Of a DNA stretch of 64,000 bases, positions 10,373 to 22,699 are shown piece after piece; the stretch's first letter is position 1, and each line of letters begins with the position of its first letter. The notes beneath the pieces are model-generated. The model was not told where the DNA came from and ran no database searches. It saw only the letters and a list, made by a program, of their open reading frames with translations. Source of the DNA: Vicugna pacos. Taxonomy: Eukaryota; Chordata; Mammalia; Artiodactyla; Camelidae. The translations under genes and the position numbers were made by a program. The stretch spans positions 32,288,501-32,352,500 of the forward strand of contig NC_132992.1 of assembly GCF_048564905.1 (NCBI RefSeq). The letters run 5' to 3'.

Positions 10373-13287
10373 TTTCATTTAATAGTGCCCTGGAAATATT
10401 TGTCTTTTTTTTTTTTTTGAGTAAATTTAGATTTATTCAGAGAGATACATTGAAAGGCAAGAGAAAGGCCATGAGGTGTGGGGGTTGGGTGCTCAGGTTA
10501 AAAGTAGGTACACATTCCATAGACAGAGGGAGAGAGACAGGAGGCCACAAGTTGCCCGCTTTCATAGGCTTGGTGGCTTCATAAGCAAATAAGTGGAAGG
10601 ACCAGGCTAAGTAGCCTGGGGAAGGGGCTGGGATTCCCAGGGAGTTGGCCATTTCCCACTCTGACCTTTGATGGCCAGCCTTGGGACTGCCGTGGGCCTG
10701 TGGGCATGACATTCACCATGCTTATATTACAATAGGCGTATCATGAAGCTCAAGATCTGTTAGAAGTTAAATGTCCCATCATCTCGAGCCTCAAGGCCTA
10801 CTGGGGGTTGACTCTTTCACCATTTTGGTGTTTTTTGCTGTGTGATTCCTTGAATGGCTGTGCCCTGCCCCCTTCCTGTCTCATTCCCCTCTAAGAGACT
10901 TTACTCCCATAATCTTATGGGGTTGCAGAGGGAAGAATGCCCATCTTCTGAAGCAGCTTCCAGGCTGAGTAGGGGCGTTGACCCTGCCTATCAGGGAATT
11001 AAACTCTCTGAATAACTAATCTAGGGGCCCCAGGGGCAGGACAGCCTTTTGTTTTTGCATCCAAGGGCTGAGGGGGTGGGCTGGGATCCTCACGTGGCCA
11101 TCAACTGACGTGGGGCTGCTGTAACCCACTGTTTCCATGGACTTCTGATGAATTTTCTTAAAGATGAAGCACCTTTGTAATAGCAATCTGACAGTTTGTA
11201 ATGACAAAAAGACTTAAATGTCATGGTTAAACATCTATAATCGATAGAGACTTGTTTGTGATTGCTAGAATTATGACTGATTATATTTAACATAATGTAT
11301 TAAAAAACATCCAAGTTAACTTAATGTCTAAGATGCCCCAGGTTTCCTTTAAAGCGTCTCAAAGTTAGCTGGAGTGACAAAGAAATTTAGACTTTGTTAA
11401 ATATTTAAAATCCTGATTATGCACAAAATTTTTCTGTTTTACGAAACTCTTTTACTGAAAACATACATCTTTCTCGCTGTGTATTAAAATACTTATTTTA
11501 GGAGCTTTATTTGGATATATTTAAGCAATTATGAACTGTTGTAATCATCGCCACATGGTGGTGTTTTTTTAAAACAGATACCTGAGGTCTTGTATTGCTT
11601 TGCAATATAGATTTTTCCTGGTTCCTGTTGGGGCTTATAAATTACAGGTTTTATTCTAGACAGATGCACCCAACCAGCAGTTCCTGGTAGCTTAAGGGCA
11701 CTTGGGGTACTTAGTAAGACCTGATATGGTCCCTTCCATGTTGCTTGCAGCTGGTCTTCAGGGGACCCCTCCTCCCAAGTTTTTAGTAAGACAGAGTCCT
11801 CTGACTGGATGGGGACTGGAACTTCTTTCTCTGCGGGAAAGGGCAGCACTTGGTTTCCATATTCCTGGAGGGCACTTTGAACTTGGCTCAAGCGAACAAT
11901 GCAGGAGACTAGTTTATGGGTCTCCTCATCAGACAGGAAATCTGCAGTTAAAATGGGCCTCCCATACAACATTTCAAATGGGCTAAGGTTTAAAATTCCC
12001 TCGGGGCCATTCTTGTTCTTAGAAGGGCTACAGGCAGGAGGGAGACCCAGGTTTCTGAAGTCTCCTGGCTTAGCTTAGCAAGTGTTCTTTTCAGAACGTG
12101 ATTTGCTTGTTCCACCTTGTCTGAGGATTGGGGCCTCCAGGAAGGGTGGAGGCGATAGTTAATACCCAGAGAGGAGGAAACCTGTTGAGTCACCTTGGCA
12201 GTGAAGGAGGGACCATTATCACTCTGTAAGCATTTTGGCAGCCCAAACCTTGGGAATATTTCTCTGAGCAGTTTTGACACTTCTGTTGCTTTGTCCATTC
12301 TGGTGGGGAAAGCTTCTTCCCATCCTATAAGGTGTCTGTGAATCCCAGCAGGCATTTCCATCCCTTACAGGGGGCATCTGGGTAAAGTCCATTTGCCAGT
12401 CTTCCCCTGGAGAAGTTCCCCGATGTTGTGTGGGCCAGAGTAAGCGTGGGGGTATTGGGTGACTCCCTGGGTCATTGTGGGCACAAAGTTCACAGGACCT
12501 AGTGAATTCCTTAGTTTAGGACAGTCCCTTGCCTAGGAACATTTGAGAAATTAGTCTGAGAATGGAGCCCCACGCTACGAAGTTGGACTCTTGGAGAATC
12601 TTAATTATTGTCCATTCTTTGTCCCCAAGAATGAGGAGCTTATTATCTTTTGTCAGCAACCCAAAGAGATTCTTCCCGTGTTTAGCCCATTCAACCGCTT
12701 CAGGTGTAGAGGACCACACCCTTGGGACAAGCTGGTCCTCAGGTAGGAGTGTTACGGAAACGACAGGCCAGTCAAGAAACAAGCACCACTCGGAGGGTTG
12801 GAGTACTGAGACGTATTACGCTGGAGGGCTCAGAGGGGCTTCTGCTCCGAAGCTCTGAGCACCTCCAAGATGTGCGCATGAGCTTTTATAGGGTAAAGTA
12901 CAAGCTTGGGGTATTAGGCCAATAGGCAAGGAACAGCTTTTGCAGCATTATCATCACAAAAGTGGAGGCGGGGAGGCAGCAAACCAACATTCCGAAGCCA
13001 GATATGTATGTTTGAAAACCCAGCTGGCTAGCAAAAAACATGAACAGCAAACCAACACTAATTAGCTTAGATTTCCAAGTTAGTCCAGCAGAACTCAGAT
13101 CAGTATTCCGATACTTAGACTTGTGAGTTACCTTGTTAGCCCAGCCTGGTTTTTCCTTCACAGGAGAACTACAGCTTGTAAGGTTTGCTGTTCTCTGGCG
13201 CAAATTTGGCAGCCTTATCTGTGAGGGCGTTTCCTTTGTAAGGGAAGAATCGTCTTATTTTCATTTAATGGTGTCCTGGAAATATTT
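10373..13287 (-). mobile_element. Fossil gammaretrovirus-like (ERV1) copy, probably L1-mobilised; broken
   Basis: The insert is about 10,402-13,258 and reads on the minus strand. Near-identical sequences of about 29 bp with two mismatches flank it (10,373-10,401 and 13,259-13,287). Parts, from the 5' side: the end of an RNase H-like region near 13,150-13,255; an unrelated or LTR-like piece at about 12,790-13,130; integrase-like regions at about 12,520-12,780, 11,990-12,360 and 11,530-11,970; and an LTR-like U3/R stretch from about 11,000 to 10,420. The last part ends in an AATAAA signal (minus strand, about 10,431-10,436) shortly before an oligo(T) run on the + strand. The env region is not evident. 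The element is clearly broken, with multiple breaks, and is ancient or middle-aged. The poly(A) and long flanking duplication suggest retrotransposition of an RNA by L1 machinery. Confidence 0.75.
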
Positions 13288-14291
13288 CTACAGTTGAAAA
13301 CAGTACAGAGGTCCACTTCATGCTCTTTGATGCCTATTTAGCACTTTGAAACATTCCATCATTAAAGTAATTATTTTCCTATTCATGAATATTTGTTTCT
13401 ATTTCTTTGCTGCCATGAAGAAAGTTGTCTTACACATCTTTGTAGCTTCAATTTTGTACATACTTGGAAATTTTAATAAGATTTCTAAAATTGCAATTGG
13501 TATGTCCAAAAAAAGGCGCATTTAAAACTTTTTGGAGAAAGTGACAACGTGCCCTCCGTGTGGTGTAAACAGTTACACTTCAACAGTGGGCGAAAAAGTG
13601 CACTTTGCATCTTCTATCAGTTGGGAACTACCAGTATTTTTTCATTTTAACCTTCCAAATATAATCCTTCTACATGCATTTTCCGGATCCTTAGCACTTT
13701 CAAGCCACAATTTCTCTATACAGTGGCATTCTGTCATTTGACCTTGGTCATATGCTTATTCTTATCTGTTGATTTTTTTTATTAGGTTATTTTAATTTCT
13801 ATCAGTAGGAATTCTTTTTACATCTTAGTATCTTGCTTTTGTATTTTTTAATATTATATTCTAACATTCTTCATTTTATTTTTTAAATGGTATTTTTAGC
13901 TCTTATAATGTGAAATCTACCTAGTATTTCTTATTGACCTATAAATTCATCAGATCTTCAGTGTCTGCAGATCACTTCACTTTCTACTTCAGTGAAAATA
14001 CACAGCACCTCCTTTTCCATCCCTTTTACCTCCAAGCCCACCTACAGAGAATTAGTATCATTTATAGACTCTGAGGTAAGAGCACAAATGAGAGTTATTT
14101 TCACATGTTTTCAAAACCACTTATTTTTCTTTTAAAATAAACTACTAAATCTAAAAAGCAAAATACAGAAATCCCCAATGATTTTAAAATGTAAAAAAAG
14201 TGTTAAAATGCATTTACAACTGAATTTGTACATTTATTTTTAATGATACATTTCTAAGAGATACAAATCTATTTGCAATTCTAGTTTCAAT
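13288..14291. other. Intergenic, AT-rich
   Basis: This gene-free stretch of low GC content resembles decayed L1 or unique DNA. No V segment is seen. Confidence 0.4.
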
Positions 14292-14305
14292 GTCCCTCTG
14301 GTGGC
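14292..14305 (-). promoter_or_regulatory. CTCF-like motif (minus strand)
   Basis: Read on the minus strand this is GCCACCAGAGGGAC, close to the CTCF core. It lies about 600 bp upstream of TRAV22. Inference from motif only. Confidence 0.4.
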
Positions 14306-14900
14306 TACAGTAAATAATATCACTCATTATGCAGGTTCAGACTAGAATAAAGATATACAGTTAAAACTAATACTGTTTAATACAGCAGAGTGTCTCAGCC
14401 GGCATGAGTGACTGCTGTGAATACTGTGCTGACTTATGAGCATCCTTCAGAACCACAGACGAGAACGTAAGAGAAATGAAATCATGGACCCTCAGCACTC
14501 CTGGGAAACACTTTCCTTATGCAAGAATCTACTGCATCCTTGCCATCTGAGAAAAAGTATGAGACTAGATAATTACTTTTGTTTTTTCTGTCCAAAAATC
14601 ACCCCCGCAAATTCCAAATCAGAGTCTGTTTTTTGTGAAATGTTCTCAGAACATGTCCCTTAGTCATAAAATAATGACCCTTCTAGTTCCCCCTTTCCCT
14701 TCAGCCCTCATCACTCCTCTGAGCACAGCTGAGGCAGGAGGGTGGGGCTTCCTGTCACACAGTGTGGGCTGGAGCAGGATTTGTTGGGTGAGCTGATTGG
14801 TTTCCGGGGCTGGAATGTTTCCAGAACCAATCATGAGATTCAGCATCTGATGAATTAAGTATCTTACAGTGAAAACATCCCAGCAAGCAGGCGAGGCGTC

Positions 14901-15417
14901 ATGAAGAGGCTGGTGGGCGCTGTGCTGGGGCTTCTGTGTGCCCAGGTTTGCTGTGAGTTGGGGCTGCCCCGCAGGGAATCTGCAGGACTGAGCAGCTGCA
15001 GTGTTGTTGAGGGGACAGGGATGGGAGCTGAGGAGACTTGCAGACTTTCTAGTCTTCTCATCATCCCTGGGGGGCACTTTCAGGGTTTTGTAGGAGTTAC
15101 AGTGACCCTCACCTGTGACTGTTTCTCTGTTTCTCATCAGGTGTCACAGGGGAGGATGTGGAGCAGAGTCCTCCAGTCCTGAGTCTCCAGGAGGGAGCCA
15201 CCTCCACGCTGTGGTGCAAGTTTTCCACCACTGTGTCCAATCTGAACTGGTATCGTCAGAACCCCGGGGGCCGCCTCATCCACCTGTTTTACGTTGTTTC
15301 AGGGACGAAGCACGATGGAAGATTCAGTGCCACAACAGACATGCAAGAACGCCGCAGCGCCTTGAACATTTCCTCTTCCCGGACCACAGACTCAGCCACT
15401 TACTTCTGTGCTGTGAG
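14901..15417 (+). CDS. TRAV22: T-cell receptor alpha variable 22
   Basis: The leader exon is 14901-14952 (MKRLVGAVLGLLCAQVC), almost the human TRAV22 leader. Donor is GTGAG. The V exon is 15141-15417, and the junction codon gives C-VTGEDVEQSPP. Landmarks are LQEGATSTLWCKF (first cysteine), LNWYRQNPGG (core Trp), LIHLFYVVSGTKHDGRF (diagnostic for TRAV22) and [11 protein letters not shown] (second cysteine). No stop is present and the RSS is near consensus, so it looks functional as the V domain of a TCR alpha chain. CCAAT-type boxes (ATTGG at about 14,796-14,800, CCAAT at about 14,826-14,830) lie in the proximal promoter. In human, TRAV22 lies upstream of TRAV23, TRDV1 and TRAV24. Here it follows TRAV26, which marks the start of a repeated block. 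Confidence 0.93.
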
Positions 15418-15456
15418 CACAGTGCTCCCCGGGCACCTGCAGCCTGAACACAAACC
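15418..15456 (+). other. V-RSS (23-bp spacer) of TRAV22
   Basis: The heptamer is CACAGTG (15418-15424), the spacer is 23 bp with CACCTG at positions 10-15, and the nonamer is ACACAAACC (15448-15456). This is one of the best signals in the window. Confidence 0.92.
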
Positions 15457-16635
15457 CTCAGCGGGCTCGGCCCCCTCCTGCCACAGTCTCACCGTGAGGC
15501 CGCCACCTGCATCTGCAGGGCTTATCAGTCCTCACCTACATCAGTGCAGTCTTAATCACAGACACTTTTTGACCCTACAGATTTGGGACTTTGGTGTTTA
15601 TCTTCCTTCTTAATCTGTATCTCCTTCTGCACCAAAAGCTTCTAATTAGGGACTAGCAGAGTAGCTGATGAGAGGACAGAATTCAGAATTGAAATCCATA
15701 TTTACCACAGTAAGCTGGACTCCAACATGGTGAAAAGTGAAAGGGATTAAAAGAAAAGTCACTCCAATAAAGATATTCTCCAGCTTAGTCTGGTGTCTCA
15801 AGAATGTTCAGGTCCGCCTCAGTGCGTCCCAACAGGCGATGGCAAATCATCGTACTAGTGCTGCCAAGCAAGCAAACAGAACAAGAAGAAATCTTAGTCA
15901 AGGTTCAGTATGAAACTGATCACTTAAAACAAATTTATTTCTTGTATTTCTACATACAACAAGCCTGAAATCAATTTCACTGTCTACAGTCAATGTCTTG
16001 GCAGGGTTGGCTTCTTCTAGAGGCTCTGAAGGAGAATCCATTTCCTTACCTTTTCCAGCTTCTGGAGGCCACCTGGATTCCTTGGCTCATGACCCTTTCT
16101 TGAATCACTCCACATTCTTGCTTCCACCACCACTGCTCCTTCCTGTTCTGTAGTCACATATCCTTCTGCTTCTGTCTCACAAAGTGCAAAAAATTAATCA
16201 ACAGAAATCTCAATTATATATAGTTGGTAGCCGGAAGGAAGAGCTCATGCCCTGTGAAGAGAGCAGAGCTCAAAGGGCAGAAGAAGGACTTGTCTTGTTT
16301 CCTGGCAAGGACTCAGCCAATGAGAAGCCACGGACCCTCTGTTTACTACAGCCCTCCCCACTTCTCCTCTCTGTAAACACATTGTCCTTCCCTTGCCGTG
16401 TGGGACTTGGACGTGGTTGCAGACTATGATCTGCAATTTTCTGCTGGTCTAGAAGAAACCCATCTTTGTTGGAGAAATAACTGGTGGTAAACTGAGGATC
16501 TGGTGGCAAACTGAGGATATGTATGATTATATTTAGATTCTGCCCTGATAATCCAGGAAAATTTATATCAAGAACCTTAAATTAATCGCATATCCAAAGT
16601 CCCTTTTGCCATATAAAGTCACATTTTCATTTTAT
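15457..16635. other. Intergenic between TRAV22 and a large L1
   Basis: No gene is seen. The part from about 15,920 to 16,180 resembles an old mammalian repeat, possibly an LTR or DNA element, which I cannot assign. The rest is unassigned. Confidence 0.4.
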
Positions 16636-16639
16636 TTAG

Positions 16640-19320
16640 TATAAAAATTTTATTGACTAACAGTATTATATTAGTTTCAGTTGCACAACATAGTAATGTG
16701 ATATTTTATCAATTACATACCAAAAGTATTATAAAATATTGACTATATTCTCTTACATTACATACTTATAATCTATGATTTTATCACTGAAAGTTTGTGC
16801 CTCTTAAAACTCTTTACCTGTTTCACCCCCCACCCACTCCTTTCCCCTGCAGTCACCACAAATTTGTTCCCATATCTGTTGTCTTTCTGTTTTGTTAAAT
16901 TTGTACATATGTTTTGCTTTTTAATTTTCACATATAAGTGAAAACATACACTATTTGTGTTTCCCTGTCTGACTTACTGTGCTAAGTGTGATCCCCTGCA
17001 GGTCTGTATCATCTATGTCCATATGGTCCCAAATGGCAAGATATCTTTCTTTTTTATTTCATTCTATGTGTGTGTATATGCATGTATGTATGTGTGTGTG
17101 TGTGTGTATTTTCTATCCAATCATATGAATGAACACAAAGTTTGCTTCCATATCTTGGCTATTGGAAATAATGCTGCTGCAAACATTATGGTAAATATAT
17201 ATTTTCATTGAATGTTTTTGTATTCTTTGGTCAAATAAACTGAGTGGAATTGCTGGATTGTATGGCAGTCCTATTTTTAATTTTTTGAAGAATCTTCATG
17301 CTCATTTTCATCGTAGCTGCACCAGTTTACCTTCCTACCAAGGGTTCCCTCTTCTCCAGATTCTCCACAATGCTTGTTATTTCTTGTGTGTGTTTGTTTC
17401 ATGATAGCATTCTGACAGATGTGAGGTGATACCTCATTGTGGTTTTGATTTCCATCTCCCTGATGATTAGAGATGTTGAGCAGCTTTTCATGTTTGTTGG
17501 CCATCTGTGTGTTTTCTTTTTAAAAAATGTCTATTTAGGTAGTCTGCTCACTTTTTAAATCACATTATTTGTGGTTTTGATATGGAGTGTGCAAGTTCTT
17601 TGTATACTTTGGACATTAACCCTTTATTGACTAACCACTTGTAAATTTCTCCTTTTATTCAGTAGGTTTCCTCTTCTTTGTGTTGATGGTTTCCTTCACT
17701 ATATAAAACGTTTTAGTTTGATTAGGTCCCATTTTCTTACTTTGGGTCTTTTTTGTCCTTGCCTGAGGAAATAGATATAAAAAATATTGCAATGATGAAT
17801 GTCATAGAGCATAGTGTCCATATTTTCTTTTAGGAATTTTATAATTTCTGGTCTTACAGTTAAGTCTTTGATCCATTTTCAGTTCATTTTCGTATGTTGT
17901 AAGAAAATATTCTACTTTCATTCTTTAACTTGTAGCTGTCCAGTTTGCCCAACACCAATTATTGAAAAGTGGCCTTTTCCCTGTTGCTTATTTCTGTCTC
18001 CTTTGTCATAGATCAATTGATCGTATGTGCATGGATTTAATTCTGGGCTCTCCATTCTTTTCCATTGAAAAATATGTCTGTGTTTGTGCCAGTACCATAC
18101 AGTTAAGATGATTATAACTTTGTAGTATATTTTAATATCAGGTAATTCCCAACTTTGTTCTTTGTCTTGAAATTGCTCTGGCTATTTGTGGTCTTTTGAG
18201 CTTTCATACAAATTTTAGTAATATTTGTTCTAGTTCAGTGAAAAAATGTCATGGATATTTTGATCGGGATTTGTTGAATCTGTGGATTTCTTTTGTTAGG
18301 GTGGACATTTTACCAATAGTAATTCTTCCAACCTGTAAACATGGAATGCTTTTCTATTTATTTCTATTGTCTTCAATTTGCTCTATCAATGTCTTATTCT
18401 TTTCACAGTACAGGTATTTCACCTTCTTGGTTAAATTTATTCCCGGTATTTCAATTTTCTTCATTTAATTGCAGATTGTATTGTTATCTTCAGCTATCTT
18501 TCTGATAGTTATTATTAGTGTGCACAAATGAAACAATTTCTGTTATTCATTGTGTACCCTGCAATTTTACTGAATTTATTTATTAGTCCTAAAAGTGTTT
18601 TGTTGGTGTCTTCATAATTTTCTACATTGAACATAAGGCCATCTGCAAACAGTGACAGCTTTCTTTCTTTCTAATTTGGATGCTTTTTATTTCTTTGTTC
18701 TGTCTGATTGCTGTGGCTAGAACTTCAAATACTATGTCAAGTAGAAGTAATGAGAGGAGAGCGGGCATCCTTGTTTTGTTTCTGATCTTAGAGAAAAAGT
18801 TTTAGTTTTTCAATCATTGAATATAAGGTTAGCTGTGGGTTTGTCACAAATGGCCTTTATTATTTAAGATGTGTTCCCTCTATACCAAGTTTATTGAGAG
18901 GTTTTAACATAAATAGATGCTGAGTTTTGTCAAATGTATTTTCTCCATCCATCGAGATAAGCATGTAACTTTATCCTTCATTCTGTTAATGTGTATCACA
19001 ATGATTGATTTGTGGATTTTGAATCAACCTTGCACACTTGGAAAAATCTTACTTACACATGTGTGATGCTTTTACATATTGCTGAATTCAGTTTGCTAAT
19101 ATTTGCTGAGGATTTTTGCCTCTCTGTTTTTTGGGAATATTGACCTGTATATTTCTTTTTTTGTACTATCATCATCCAGTTTGGGTATCAAAGTAATGCT
19201 GGCCTTATTGAGTAAGTTTGGGATTACTCACTATTCTTCAGTTTTCTGGAAAATTTTGAGCAGGATGGGGACTAATTTTTCCTTAAATCTTTGAGAATTC
19301 CCCTGTGAAGCCATAGCATT
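16640..19320 (-). mobile_element. LINE-1, 5'-truncated, minus strand
   Basis: On the minus strand this reads as the 3' part of an L1. The ORF2 C-terminal region is at about 17,280-17,510 (MANKHEKLLNISNHQ, akin to the L1 'MAKKHMKKCSSSL' segment). RT-domain sequence lies farther toward 19,300, for example the complement of an ADDM-type region near 18,630-18,660. The 3' end is near 16,640. It has many stops and is inactive. It fills most of the TRAV22-TRAV23 gap. Ends are approximate. Confidence 0.8.
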
Positions 19321-19324
19321 CTCT

Positions 19325-19560
19325 ACATCAGGAATCAACAAAATATGACCCATGGACCAAATCTATTTGTGTAAGAAAAGTTTTATTGGAGCATAGCAAT
19401 GCTCATTTATTCATGTATTATCAGTAGCTTCTTTCATGCCACAATGGCAGACTTCAGTAGCTGCAACAGAGACTGAGTGGCCTGCAAAGCCAAAAGTTTT
19501 TACTATTCTACCCATTATGGAAGAAGTTTGTAAACCTTGTTCTACATCATTTGTCATCAG
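19325..19560. mobile_element. Old non-autonomous DNA transposon (hAT-like, tentative)
   Basis: The run 'AAAATATGACCCATGGACCA ... GTTTTATTGGAGCATAGCAA ... GACAGAGACTGAG-like ... TTTGTAAACCTTG' matches a widespread mammalian DNA repeat that I remember with the pattern 'GGCCCATGGGCCAAAT'. I am not certain of its exact name. Confidence 0.6.
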
Positions 19561-20087
19561 GGAAATTCTAATTGCTAGCACAGTGAGATTACTATACACC
19601 CATTATTTTGGCTAAGAGTAATAAAACAATTATATCAAGTGTTGGCAAAGAGATAGAAAAAGTAGTTTGATTTAGAATCTGTTTATTGTTCTCTTTAGTG
19701 TGAAGGGCTCTCCTTAATCTGATGTTGCTATTACAGAAGTAAAGACAGCCCCATGCAGTGATTCAGCCTGAGGACCAGTTCCTGTCTTTGAAGGGACCCT
19801 AGGGCAGGTGAGGTCCTTCCATGAATATATCTGAAGCTCTGTTTTCTCCTGGTAGGTCTAGCATCCCAACCAAGACTTCCAGATCCAGCTGAGACACACC
19901 TCAGTTAGGGGAAACAAAGGTTTCATAGGTGCAAGCCACATCAAGGGCAAAATCTCCTGTCTGGAGAAATCACTGGCCTAAGAAGAATACTTAGACATTT
20001 ATATCAGTGCTCTGATTGATGCATGGTTGATAAGCATGAACTTTTAAGAAACCTTATACAATTGTATAATGTAACTTCTCTATAGGG
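19561..20087. other. Intergenic, no gene recognised
   Basis: No coding or RNA feature is recognised between the DNA-transposon relic and the CTCF-like motif. Confidence 0.4.
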
Positions 20088-20103
20088 CCACAAGGGGGCA
20101 GTG
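20088..20103 (+). promoter_or_regulatory. Strong CTCF-like motif
   Basis: CCACAAGGGGGCAGTG is a near-consensus CTCF core, about 1.9 kb upstream of TRAV23 and not directly at a V promoter. Motif-based inference. Confidence 0.55.
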
Positions 20104-20246
20104 GTGCTTCAGAAAAGATTAACATTTGTCCCGCATATACATATTCTCCAAGAAGCCACAAATTAGCCTTTAAAAATCTTATAACTTTTGATCTCCTATA
20201 AACTTCAGTTTTAATCTATCAATCATATATATTTGTATGTGGATAA

Positions 20247-20294
20247 GTATGTATGTATGTATGTATGTATGTATGTATGTATGTATGTATGTAT
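20247..20294. repeat. (GTAT)n microsatellite
   Basis: About twelve uninterrupted GTAT units are visible. Confidence 0.97.
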
Positions 20295-22007
20295 CCATCT
20301 ACCTAATATCTGTGTATATTCTAGTCTACTAGTTTGAAAACTATGACTTTGGAAATCAGCACTTCTTTGAATAATACATGTTCTTCAAGATCAGGGCATA
20401 TTAGCTTGTGTAATACAAATTTATAATGTTTCCACCCAGACAGAGCCCAATCTCCAACCACTGCGTTAACCTATGCCTAGAATTTCCTCACCCCATATTT
20501 AAAAAAGGGAAAACTGCTGGTGGTGTAAGTACCAATTCAAGCATCCATCCATTGGAACCATTCTCTGTCTGGGCCAGAGTAGAGCTCATTACTGGGTTGT
20601 GTTGTCATTGTTGTTACATCATATAGATACACATTTCTCTTCAGCATCTTTTATCTGAATGTACTTAAATACTGGGACTAGGTTCGCTGAAGACTGGGAT
20701 TATGTCTCTTTCAGGAATGAGACCCAAGTATTGCTCATGTACTAGACACTTATTAGCACTCTGTAAACATATATCAAAGAATTGTTTTAATGAATAAATA
20801 AATCAAAAGAAAACATAACAAAAGTTTAACAATTAAGAACCCCCTGGGAGTGCTGGAGTCAAATGGGATTAGTCTGAGGAATGGAACTCTTATCATTGTC
20901 TCCTGTTGGACTGAAATGATGCTTTTCTTGGACTGGATTTGAAATGACATCAATTACAGACACAACAAAATTCTCTCCATATTTCAGAAAAAGGGTGCTC
21001 TTTACTTCTTTTAACTTCTATTATTGAAAATGCAGAGCAACACTACGTTTAGGGATGCTTTGCAATTTATCCTTAATTTCTGTCTTTACATCCTGCTGTG
21101 TTAGCATCAAAAACCAAATGGATTTTTTTGTATTTTTGTATTCTACCTATGAGGATAAAGGTTGGATAAAATAGTAAATGTTTGATCAAACCCATGATGA
21201 GAACTACCAAAAAATGTCACATTACTGAATGGTTGTGGCCAGATCTTCTAAAGTCTACAGAATTTTTCTAGCCTCTCTTATGTGTTTGGAGATTGAAAGT
21301 CCTCCAGACCAGATAATTCCAGTACTTCTCAATTTATAGTCCCCATGTGTATTCCTAGAAATATTTCATTGGCCTGGTTTATATTTTAGAAGAAATACAA
21401 AGAAATTAAAATTGATTTGATTATTTTCTATCATTTCTTAGGGTCATGTAAAATGTGGATACACCTGAAAAATTATATTAAAATTTAAGTTCCATGAGGG
21501 CAAAAGGGCTATCTATTCTTTCTGTTCTGATCCATGACTTTTGCTTGTAATGGTATATTATGTCCCTTATGTATCCTCAATAAACTTTAATTATTTTTAT
21601 AATAAGAAAGAAATGCCCTTCTCTGTACTAATCCTGGGACTCCATGGGAGTCCCTGTCTTCCCTATTGTAAAATCATATCATCCCTATTGACACATCAAG
21701 GTGCACTTGTATGTGACATTTAACATTCTAGGAAGTGTGAGGAGAAGGAAGAACAGGATAGAGGGAGATAATTTGTAACTGATCATGTTTCATGTGTAAA
21801 TAGGGGATTTCTGGTTTTCAATGAAATTTTCAGCAATTTTAAGTTAGGGCAAAAAGCGGAAGTGCTTGCTTTGAGAAAATAGCTTTCAGTGAAAGTACTT
21901 GTGAGAGGGTGGGGCCTCTTGAGAGAATTACAGCAGCTGTGAGCTTACAGTCAGCTTCCTCGCGGGCTGAGAAGACCAGCTGTCACTGAGCTTTGGTGCC
22001 AGGAACA
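20295..22007. other. Intergenic and TRAV23 promoter region
   Basis: This is low-GC unique-looking DNA. The last about 150 bp should hold the TRAV23 promoter (GC-richer, GTGGGGCC near 21,911). No other gene is seen. Confidence 0.45.
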
Positions 22008-22510
22008 ATGGACAGGATTCTGGGAGCATCATTCTTAATTCTGTGGCTTCAACCAGGCTGTGAGTTATGGTGGAGAAACCCTAGGATAAGTTTAATTTGG
22101 GGGAATGAAAGATTGGGGTACAGACAGAATCATGCTGGTAGTAATTTATAGAATGAAATATAAAATTGCAGACCTAGTGAATTTTTTTTCTTGATCAGGG
22201 GTGAGTGGACAACAGAATGTAAAAAGTGAGCAACAGCAGGTGAAACAGAGCCCTCAACCCCTGGTAGTCCACGAAGGAGCGATTTCAGTTCTGAACTGCA
22301 CTTATGAGAATGATGCATTTGACTACTTCCGATGGTACCGTCAATACCCTGGTCAAGGCCCTGAATTCTTGATAGCCAAAAGTTTGGTTGGAAATAAAAA
22401 GGAAAATGGAAGATTCACGGTTTCCTCCAATGGAAGTGCTAAACACTTCTCATTGCACATCAAGGACTCCCAGCCTGGAGACTCAGCCACCTACTTCTGT
22501 GCAGCAAGTG
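22008..22510 (+). CDS. TRAV23: T-cell receptor alpha variable 23
   Basis: The leader exon is 22008-22059 ([17 protein letters not shown]), nearly the human TRAV23 leader. The V exon is 22199-22510, and the junction gives [10 protein letters not shown]. The domain has [24 protein letters not shown] (first cysteine), [15 protein letters not shown] (core Trp), [29 protein letters not shown] and then C (second cysteine), with germline CDR3 AAS. All hallmarks are intact and the RSS is usable, so I call it functional. Role: V domain of TCR alpha. It lies between TRAV22 and TRDV1 as in the human order, which supports the view that 22-23-TRDV1-24 moved or duplicated as a block. The open frame past 22,511 is RSS read-through. 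Confidence 0.94.
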
Positions 22511-22549
22511 CACAGAGCTCCCCAGGCACCTGCAGCCTGTACCCAAACC
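22511..22549 (+). other. V-RSS (23-bp spacer) of TRAV23
   Basis: The heptamer is CACAGAG (22511-22517), off consensus at position 6. The spacer is 23 bp with CACCTG, and the nonamer is ACCCAAACC (22541-22549). Confidence 0.87.
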
Positions 22550-22699
22550 TGCAGCCGGGGCTCCATGAAACCCTGCTGTGTAGACAAAATGTTCACAAAC
22601 ATACACACACATAATCCATTTGGTCATAAATAAGTCTTAATGCATAAAAAATCTGAATGTATACAGGATTTATTCCTTGACTAAAACTGAATTGATAAA

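Noticed and set aside
14664-15137. 157-residue open frame on the minus strand at TRAV22
   Set aside because: It overlaps the TRAV22 promoter, leader and intron, with no recognisable domain. An antisense shadow.
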